In this document: piece by piece, positions 58,293-64,000 of the stretch
Numbering within the stretch: the stretch's first letter is position 1
Layout of the letters: each line of letters begins with the position of its first letter
Assembly (NCBI RefSeq): GCF_048323755.1
Contig: NZ_JBLWFS010000020.1
Location: forward strand, 1 to 64,000
From: Alkalihalobacterium sp048323755
Lineage (GTDB): Bacteria > Bacillota > Bacilli > Bacillales > Bacillaceae_F
DNA length: 64,000 nt
Reading direction: 5' to 3'
Made by a program: the position numbers and the translations under genes
Notes under the pieces: generated by a model
The model's database searches: none
Told to the model about the DNA's origin: nothing
The model's input: only the letters and a program-made list of their open reading frames with translations

Positions 58293-59771
58293 TTAAAAGT
58301 TTGCTAATATCATTAAAATTTGATCTTCTAAGTTCTTGCCTGATTTATTATCAAGCATGTTATTGGTGAGTATTGAAAAAATGAACGTTTCCCCGTTTGC
58401 CGAGTTCACATAACCTGAAATGGTACTCACTGTTGTTAATGTTCCTGTCTTTGCCCTAATCCGATCTTGTGTGTTCTGCATGCGATTTTTTAATGTCCCG
58501 CCGATCATTTTGTCCGAAGCCCCGGCAATAGGAAGCGACTGATAAAAAGTAGAGAACCATTCTTCGTTCTGTATAGTAAATAATAATTTCGACAGTTCAT
58601 TGGCTGGAATTAAGTTCGTATGAGAGATGCCAGATCCATCTCTTAATAAAATAGACTCCATATTCAAACCATAACGTCTAAGTATTTGCTCAGTAACTTC
58701 AAGACCACTCTCCCAAGCCCCTTCACCGTTCACAACCTTACCTATTTCTTTTACGAGCATTTCACCGTGCCCATTATTACTCAATTTCATAAAAGGAATA
58801 AGGATATCAGCTAATGGCATTGAAGTGTGTTCACTCAAAACCGCTGCGTTTTCTGGAGTAACATCGGTTGATACATTGCCTAACAAATAAATGCCCTGAT
58901 CCTTTAATGATTGTCTAAAAAGATGTAGGGCAAAATCAGTTGGTTCCCATACTGCAATCGTTTCTTCAAAGTCTGTTATATGTTTCGGTAAAGTTCCTTC
59001 AATTAATACTTGATTCGTACCGTGTTTCCGTACAATACTTAGTTCTTCTTTCTCATCTTCGGAAACCGTTTTTGTGAGATTGACAATTTCCAAATAGGTG
59101 TTGGACGGTTGCATAATCACTTGAGCAGATTCACCAACTTCTTCACTGGGGACAATTTTAAGCATAACTGTACCTACATCATAATCTTCATATGCAGCTA
59201 CTGTTAATGCTGAAATCGCAGATCCGTACCCCATCGTCTCATCACTCCATGGTAAATCAATCGAATAACGTACATCGTCATACCACGTGTCATCTCCAAT
59301 TAGATTACCTCGAATTGCTTTTATACCTTGCTTCTTAAGCGTTTTTACCATTTCATCAATATCAGACTTGAGAAGCGTCGGATCACCTTTTCCTTTTACA
59401 TACAAATTCCCGTGCAGTATTCCCCATTTCAACTTTCCATCGGTTAATAATTCTGTTTGAAAACAATACTCTTTCCCCAATGTTGACAATGCAGCAACGG
59501 CCGTTAGTATTTTCATATTAGAAGCAGGCTTTAAGCGAACATTTCCATTATAGTCATAGAGTAATTCTCCTGTGGTCGCCGACCGAACACTGATTGAAAC
59601 TAAGGAGTCTTCTAAATGAGACTGTTCTTGAAGGACCTGATCTATCTTCTTACTTATTATGTGATGATCGATAATCGCTTCAACCACAGGGCTTCCATGT
59701 AAATAGAAATAGAATAACAATACAAAAAAACAAATAAATTGAATTTTAAACATCCTATATATTGATTTCAA
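58293..59771 (-). CDS. dacC: D-alanyl-D-alanine carboxypeptidase/endopeptidase (DacC, S13 family)
   Basis: This PBP of about 492 aa trims peptide stems of peptidoglycan outside the membrane. The three active-site motifs are SNMK (Ser84), SNN (331-333) and KTG (441-443), with the S13 insertion between the first two. A single N-terminal hydrophobic segment (about 10-27) acts as signal or anchor. The TTG at 59771 has GAGGTGA 6 nt upstream; the TTG at 59777 overlaps it. In B. subtilis the S13-family PBP4a is encoded by dacC and used in stationary phase. No operon partner is seen. Confidence 0.9.
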   Translation of the reverse strand: MKSIYRMFKIQFICFFVLLFYFYLHGSPVVEAIIDHHIISKKIDQVLQEQSHLEDSLVSISVRSATTGELLYDYNGNVRLKPASNMKILTAVAALSTLGKEYCFQTELLTDGKLKWGILHGNLYVKGKGDPTLLKSDIDEMVKTLKKQGIKAIRGNLIGDDTWYDDVRYSIDLPWSDETMGYGSAISALTVAAYEDYDVGTVMLKIVPSEEVGESAQVIMQPSNTYLEIVNLTKTVSEDEKEELSIVRKHGTNQVLIEGTLPKHITDFEETIAVWEPTDFALHLFRQSLKDQGIYLLGNVSTDVTPENAAVLSEHTSMPLADILIPFMKLSNNGHGEMLVKEIGKVVNGEGAWESGLEVTEQILRRYGLNMESILLRDGSGISHTNLIPANELSKLLFTIQNEEWFSTFYQSLPIAGASDKMIGGTLKNRMQNTQDRIRAKTGTLTTVSTISGYVNSANGETFIFSILTNNMLDNKSGKNLEDQILMILANF

Positions 59772-59960
59772 GCTCAATCACCTCTATATATCACGTCACT
59801 TAGCTATAACCGTACATCGTAATGAATGATAAGAGTAATCTGTTTTTGTATTTTTTCTTAATACCTGAAATTCATGTAAATATGAATAACCTTCTTAAGT
59901 AAAAATAATTACGATCGTTGAAGGGCATATTACGTCTGAATAATGAAGTGAGGTGATTGT

Positions 59961-60233
59961 GTGGAACCGAATGAATTACGTGATCATATTACCGTAGAAG
60001 ATGAACATGGAAATGAAATGGATTATGCGGTAGAAGCATTGTTTGATATGGACGAACACTCTTATGCGCTTCTTTCTTCAGATGATGAAACCGTATTAAT
60101 GCGTGTTGAGGATGATGAAGGAGAGCAGCAGTTAGTCGGTATCTCCGACCCTGAAGAGCGGGATGCTATTCTAAGTGCCTACGAAATTGCAGTAGAAGCC
60201 AACCCTGCTGAGGACGAGAATGATTTTTATTAA
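59961..60233 (+). CDS. DUF1292 (YrzB-like) protein
   Basis: This 90-aa acidic cytoplasmic protein has the DUF1292 core (ITVEDEHGNEMDYAVEALFDM, then YALLSSDDETVLMRVEDDEGE and DPEERDAILSAYE). The B. subtilis relative YrzB lies near alaS. Here the gene stands alone, so it is a paralogue. The GTG start has GAGGTGA 4 nt upstream. The function is unknown. Confidence 0.85.
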   Translation: MEPNELRDHITVEDEHGNEMDYAVEALFDMDEHSYALLSSDDETVLMRVEDDEGEQQLVGISDPEERDAILSAYEIAVEANPAEDENDFY

Positions 60234-60253
60234 AATTAGCATGGTAAGTTGAT

Positions 60254-60292
60254 GAACTCTAGCGATTGGTTCCATTCAAGTCGTTGGAGTTC
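60254..60292 (+). terminator. Terminator of the DUF1292 gene
   Basis: GAACTCTAGCGA and TCGTTGGAGTTC pair over 12 bp (two G-U pairs) and are followed by TTTTGATTTTTTTT, 21 nt past the stop. Confidence 0.85.
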
Positions 60293-60432
60293 TTTTGATT
60301 TTTTTTACTGATACTATTAGCCTTAACGTGACAACTAGCACACACACTAATTTTTTACCACCTTAAACAATCCCAATTTTTGTATTTCATGAAAAATTAT
60401 CTTACAACTCAAACTAGTTGTAGGAGGGATCT

Positions 60433-61308
60433 TTGCTGATGAATTATACTTTTATTACTTTTATCTTAATTTTTATGCATATAATAAACGTACATAGTAA
60501 TTTAACCATTACGTTAGAAGGAGAAACACTGGCCACGGTGAACCGGTCTGATTTTACAACACATGTTTTCGAAGGGTTACTAGTGGATGAAGAAAAACTG
60601 GAAACCTTCATTGATAAAATTGAACAGCAGGTAACGAAAGAACCAGTCGATGCTGCCATCGATCCCCACGGTAGATTAGTTCCAGAACAATACGGGTACG
60701 CGTTAGATCGCAAACGATTCTCGGAAGCTTTTTACGCTTACTTTTTTAATAATTCTTCTGATGAAATTGAAGTTCCACGATTCATTACTTACCCTCGCGT
60801 TGACAGCGAACTACTTTTATCGCTTCGCAACAAACAGGTTGGACAATATGTCACATATTTTAATAAATTTAACAAACAACGAGCTCACAATATCTCTTTA
60901 GCTATAGATGCGATTAATAACTACGTTGTTTTTCCTGGAGAAACCTTTTCATTTAACCAAGTAGTTGGCAATCGTACCGTTGAAAAAGGGTATTTACCCG
61001 CCCCCATTATTGTTAGAGGCGAGTTGACAGATGGAATTGGCGGTGGAATTTGCCAAGTGTCCTCTACCCTTTTTAATGCCGTTGATAAAGTTGGTGTAGA
61101 AATCGTCCAGCGCTATTCCCATAGTCGGCGTGTTCGATATGTCCCTCCTGGCCGTGATGCAACTGTCAGTTGGTATGGACCTGATTTTAAATTTAAAAAT
61201 AACTACACTCAACCATTACTCATCCAAGCACGTTTATATGGCGGATCAGTAATTATTCGAATTTTTTCATCGGAAACATTTGTTAAACCGCAAAAGAAAA
61301 CATCATAA
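60433..61308 (+). CDS. VanW-family protein
   Basis: This 291-aa protein has an N-terminal hydrophobic signal or anchor (about 1-25), a domain resembling the peptidoglycan-binding YoaR region, and a VanW domain (from NISLAIDAINNYVVFPGETFSFN to the end). VanW signatures are GETFSFNQVVG, GGGICQVSSTLFNAV and HSRRVRYVPPGRDATV. VanW domains occur in some vancomycin clusters and many Gram-positive surface proteins; their function is unresolved. The TTG at 60433 and ATG at 60439 are both in reach of the GGAGGG upstream. No van genes are near. Confidence 0.88.
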   Translation: MLMNYTFITFILIFMHIINVHSNLTITLEGETLATVNRSDFTTHVFEGLLVDEEKLETFIDKIEQQVTKEPVDAAIDPHGRLVPEQYGYALDRKRFSEAFYAYFFNNSSDEIEVPRFITYPRVDSELLLSLRNKQVGQYVTYFNKFNKQRAHNISLAIDAINNYVVFPGETFSFNQVVGNRTVEKGYLPAPIIVRGELTDGIGGGICQVSSTLFNAVDKVGVEIVQRYSHSRRVRYVPPGRDATVSWYGPDFKFKNNYTQPLLIQARLYGGSVIIRIFSSETFVKPQKKTS

Positions 61309-61369
61309 ATATTATAAATATCTTTAATGATCTACATTGTGTAATGCTCTATCTTTTTTTAAAGTTTTA

Positions 61370-62200
61370 TTATAAACGCAATGCATTCAGGTCAAACTTC
61401 GGGACTAAGCCTTCATCTGCCGCTCGGCCGAGGAGCGAAAAGACGGCTTCGTAGCCTTCATCACCTAAATTTCTAGTGAATTCATTCACATACAAATTGA
61501 TATGGGCTTGGGCAACGTCCATTGACATTTCTTGTGCATGACATAATATATAATCTTCTGACGCTTTTGGATTTGCCCATGCATAGTCAACTGATGAACG
61601 TATCCAATCTGTTATAGCCGGAAGATCAAGTGAACGTCGAGCTATGATTGCCCCTAACGGAATTGGTAAATTCGTATCTGCTTCCCACCAACTCCCTAAA
61701 TCTTGTAACATGTTTAATTGATACGTTTGATATGTAAACCTTGCCTCATGAATGACTAGCCCAGCATCTATTTTCCCGTCACGAACCGCTGGCATAATTT
61801 CATGAAAAGGCATAACTACAATCTCTACTCCTCTAGGAATGTTTTGTGCTGCCCAGAGCCGAAATAATAAATAAGCGGTTGAACGTTCACTCGGTACCGC
61901 TACACGACGACCAGTTAACTCTGCCGCCTCTTTAATCTCACCTTTCGTCAGCACTAACGGTCCACACCCTCTGCCTAATGCGCCGCCACATGGCAACAAA
62001 GCATATTCTGATAATACCCAAGGCAATGCGGCATATGAAATTTTAAGAACATCTAGATTATTTGGTTTCGTTGCCAAGTTATTTGTTATGTCAATATCTG
62101 CGAAGGTGACATCAAGCTTAGGTGCACTAGGGATTAACCCATGTGCCCATGCATGGAAAACAAATGTATCATTTGGACAAGGAGAATACGCTATTTTCAT
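61370..62200 (-). CDS. mqnD: 1,4-dihydroxy-6-naphthoate synthase MqnD (futalosine pathway)
   Basis: This 276-aa cytosolic enzyme cleaves cyclic dehypoxanthinyl futalosine to 1,4-dihydroxy-6-naphthoate in menaquinone synthesis. It has a periplasmic-binding-protein fold beginning IAYSPCPNDTFVFHAWAHG, followed by GGALGRGCGPLV, GRRVAVPSERSTAYLLFRLW and AGLVIHEARFTYQ. The catalytic histidine is in VIHE. It overlaps mqnB by 4 nt (ATGA), so the two are translated together. The futalosine route is found in only part of the Bacillaceae; others use MenFDHCEB. Confidence 0.93.
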   Translation of the reverse strand: MKIAYSPCPNDTFVFHAWAHGLIPSAPKLDVTFADIDITNNLATKPNNLDVLKISYAALPWVLSEYALLPCGGALGRGCGPLVLTKGEIKEAAELTGRRVAVPSERSTAYLLFRLWAAQNIPRGVEIVVMPFHEIMPAVRDGKIDAGLVIHEARFTYQTYQLNMLQDLGSWWEADTNLPIPLGAIIARRSLDLPAITDWIRSSVDYAWANPKASEDYILCHAQEMSMDVAQAHINLYVNEFTRNLGDEGYEAVFSLLGRAADEGLVPKFDLNALRL

Positions 62201-62889
62201 GCTAAAACCTCCTGTAAAATGGTGCTTGCTTCTTGTAAAGTTTGTAATGCTTCTTTTATCCGCCAGGCATCTCGATCTCTTGGCCCGACTGCATTTGAGA
62301 TTGTACGAATTTCAAGAATCGGAATACCAAATTGCCCGGCAGCTGTTGCCACTCCGAAACCTTCCATTGCTTCCGCCTTACCACTAGGTACTCGTCGCAG
62401 CATTTCTTCGGTAGTTTCAGCCGTCCCTGTCACTGTCGAAACCGTTATAATCGGACCAGTTGTCACCGTTTGACCTGCGTTTGAAAATGTCTTTGAAACA
62501 ACTTCAACAAGATTTTTATCTGCTTCAATTCGAGACGAACCAAACCCGAGCTCATCGATACTCACGAAACCCTCTGATGTTTCTGTGCCAAAATCAGCTG
62601 CAACGATTTCATTTGCGATGACGATTGATCCCACTTCTGCTTGTCCAACAAATCCACCCGCAATTCCTGCATTGATGACTAAGTCATAAGTGTTAGTTGC
62701 TAATACTCTAGCTGTTGCAGCTGCTGCTGCTGCTATGCCGACTCCTGAAACGACCACATCGATAGAGCTCGTCGGTTTCAGTCCGCGCAATATCGCTTCT
62801 TTTTCCGCTTCAACTGAAGTAATGATAAGAATTTTTCTATTATTGATCTTCTCTTTATGTTGGTTTTCGTTTGACGTATTTTGATTCAA
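62197..62889 (-). CDS. mqnB: Futalosine hydrolase MqnB
   Basis: This 230-aa enzyme splits the nucleoside bond of futalosine. It belongs to the nucleoside phosphorylase/hydrolase fold: VVSGVGIAAAAAATARVL, DLVINAGIAGGFVGQAEVGSIVIA, EAMEGFGVATAAGQFGIPILEIRTISN. The ME and SD/N elements mark the purine-hydrolase group, and direct coupling to mqnD points to futalosine rather than MTA/SAH. The TTG start has AAGGAG 8 nt upstream. The first 18 residues are charged and poorly conserved-looking. Other mqn genes are not in the window. Confidence 0.92.
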   Translation of the reverse strand: MNQNTSNENQHKEKINNRKILIITSVEAEKEAILRGLKPTSSIDVVVSGVGIAAAAAATARVLATNTYDLVINAGIAGGFVGQAEVGSIVIANEIVAADFGTETSEGFVSIDELGFGSSRIEADKNLVEVVSKTFSNAGQTVTTGPIITVSTVTGTAETTEEMLRRVPSGKAEAMEGFGVATAAGQFGIPILEIRTISNAVGPRDRDAWRIKEALQTLQEASTILQEVLA

Positions 62890-63022
62890 TGGAAATACTC
62901 CTTTAGGGTAAAAACTTTTAAATTATGTATGTCGTAAAAATGGTACTACGTTATTTTACCATAAAAAATAACTTGACTCAGCAGTCCACTCTTACATCGC
63001 GCCCAAATAATATTGAAAAGAA

Positions 63023-63044
63023 AAACACCTCAAGAGAGATGTTT
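63023..63044 (-). terminator. Terminator of the right-edge EamA gene
   Basis: AAACACCTC and GAGATGTTT (one G-U pair in RNA) lie just past the stop at 63047; minus-strand tail is TTCTTTTC. Confidence 0.7.
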
Positions 63045-63046
63045 CT

Positions 63047-63997
63047 TCACCAATTCGCCTTAGCTCGGTCAAATTGATTATTTGTCGTTTTGGCTTTCCG
63101 TTTTGTTTGCGATAGGATAACGATCGTTGCCATAATACAAAATGCTCCAATCCATTCTGAGAGGCCAAACGCAACATTTAACCATATGACAGCTAAAATC
63201 GCGGCTGATAATGGTTCAGCACACGCTAATAAACTTGTTTCTGTTGCTTTTAAATACTTCAAACTTTCTAGATAACTATAAAAAGCAATTAAAGTACCAA
63301 AAATGATAACAAATAACACGGCTAGTATAGATACTAAAGAGATTGAACCAACCACTTGCCAAGGGGGATGAATAAAGCTCATGACAACTCCACCCACTAC
63401 CATTCCCCAGCCAACAACAACTGCTGAACCGTATTCTTTCAATAGCTGAATGGGCTGCAACGTATAAAAAGCTAGCGAAAGTGCTGATGCGATCCCCCAA
63501 AACAGCGCCCACCCTGAAATGGATAATGTTTGAAAATCTCCATGAGTGACGAGTAAAAAGGTACCTGAAAGTGCAAGAAAGATCGCAATCACTTGACTCC
63601 GAGTAGGTAGTGCTTTTGATTTGATTGCTATGTATACCGTAATAAAAACAGGCCCTAAATATTGAAGTAATGTTGCTGTAGCGGCATTACTAGCTTCTAT
63701 TGCAGCAAAGTATGTGTATTGAACTCCTAGCATTCCAACAATACCAAAGTAAATCATTGCAAATCGATGCTTTTGTACCTTCCAGATTTTCCAGACATTC
63801 GGATTACGGTTCCAGACACATATAAGCAATAATAAAAGACCTGCTATAAGTAAACGAATAACAACTAACCATTCAGCACTAAAGCCCTTTTCTTGAAATA
63901 AGAATTGAGCAACCGTACCTGAAACTCCCCATAAGATAGCACCTAATAAAACAAGCCCAATTCCCAGTAAACGTAACTTTTTGTTTGTATTTTGCAA
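63047..63997 (-). CDS. EamA-family permease, 5' end at window edge
   Basis: This membrane protein has ten predicted helices in two EamA repeats (GAILWGVSGTVAQFLFQEKG near the start, GWALFWGIASALSLAFYTLQP in the second). At least 316 aa are present. A TTG at 63997 can be the start, but only three bases remain upstream, so a ribosome binding site or a longer N-terminus cannot be judged. It is a paralogue of the transporter at 17776-18693 but clearly diverged. The substrate is unknown. Confidence 0.85.
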   Translation of the reverse strand: MQNTNKKLRLLGIGLVLLGAILWGVSGTVAQFLFQEKGFSAEWLVVIRLLIAGLLLLLICVWNRNPNVWKIWKVQKHRFAMIYFGIVGMLGVQYTYFAAIEASNAATATLLQYLGPVFITVYIAIKSKALPTRSQVIAIFLALSGTFLLVTHGDFQTLSISGWALFWGIASALSLAFYTLQPIQLLKEYGSAVVVGWGMVVGGVVMSFIHPPWQVVGSISLVSILAVLFVIIFGTLIAFYSYLESLKYLKATETSLLACAEPLSAAILAVIWLNVAFGLSEWIGAFCIMATIVILSQTKRKAKTTNNQFDRAKANW

Positions 63998-64000
63998 GCT

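Noticed and set aside
60433..61308. Vancomycin resistance cluster from the VanW domain
   Set aside because: No vanRS, vanHAX or ligase genes; VanW domains are common in Gram-positive housekeeping proteins.

Overview
The window is low-GC, with strong AGGAGG-type ribosome binding sites, many U-tailed terminators and Firmicutes-type families (MreBH, class IV PHA synthase with PhaR, a Spo0E-like protein, a Vpr-like subtilase, DUF1292). It comes from a spore-forming Bacillaceae chromosome, probably a relative of the alkaliphilic Bacillus group. That placement is inferred from gene content only. No rRNA, tRNA, CRISPR array or phage was seen.

1-5 kb: the 5' end of a group IIC intron sits directly behind the terminator of an amino-acid-binding lipoprotein gene. 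It is followed by a DUF2254 membrane protein, an unlisted 51-aa membrane peptide and MreBH. 4-24 kb is a lipid and polyester district. It holds an Asp-nucleophile hydrolase, a P450, phaQ-phaP, an operon phaR-paralogue / phasin-like / phaR / phaC, two Ser hydrolases, an SDR, an acyl-CoA ligase, an extended SDR, an acryloyl-CoA-reductase-like enzyme with a divergent TetR gene, a GPH-type symporter and a patatin. Three near-identical AACCGGTT palindromes precede the phaR-type operon, the acyl-CoA ligase and the symporter, so these are probably co-regulated. TTTTGTCGA elements like Spo0A boxes recur in the same intergenic regions.

25-36 kb: speD, a secreted polysaccharide deacetylase, a cobalamin riboswitch with its own promoter leading toward a [2Fe-2S] protein, map, a TPR-dynamin-like GTPase fusion, an acidic lipoprotein and a cyclic-nucleotide-binding/CPBP protease-like fusion. 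36-41 kb is a catabolic module: a cyclase, a sodium symporter fused to winged helices and an FAH hydrolase, with a cre site and a TrmB-type regulator. 41-43 kb has an ECF sigma/anti-sigma pair.

43.6-48.2 kb is the most system-like block: YgiB-like lipoprotein, two glutathionylspermidine-synthase-like ATP-grasp enzymes, a DUF350 membrane protein and a K+ channel with an RCK domain, tightly packed on one strand. 48-64 kb: an unlisted Spo0E-like gene, DUF6933, a Vpr-like protease, a CstA transporter, a large permease, a 53-bp tandem repeat array, a GGDEF protein, a DsbA-family protein, a DacC-type peptidase, DUF1292, VanW, the futalosine-pathway genes mqnB-mqnD and an EamA transporter that runs to the right edge.

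Many starts were moved to match visible Shine-Dalgarno sequences. Family names come from reading motifs and were not checked against a database.
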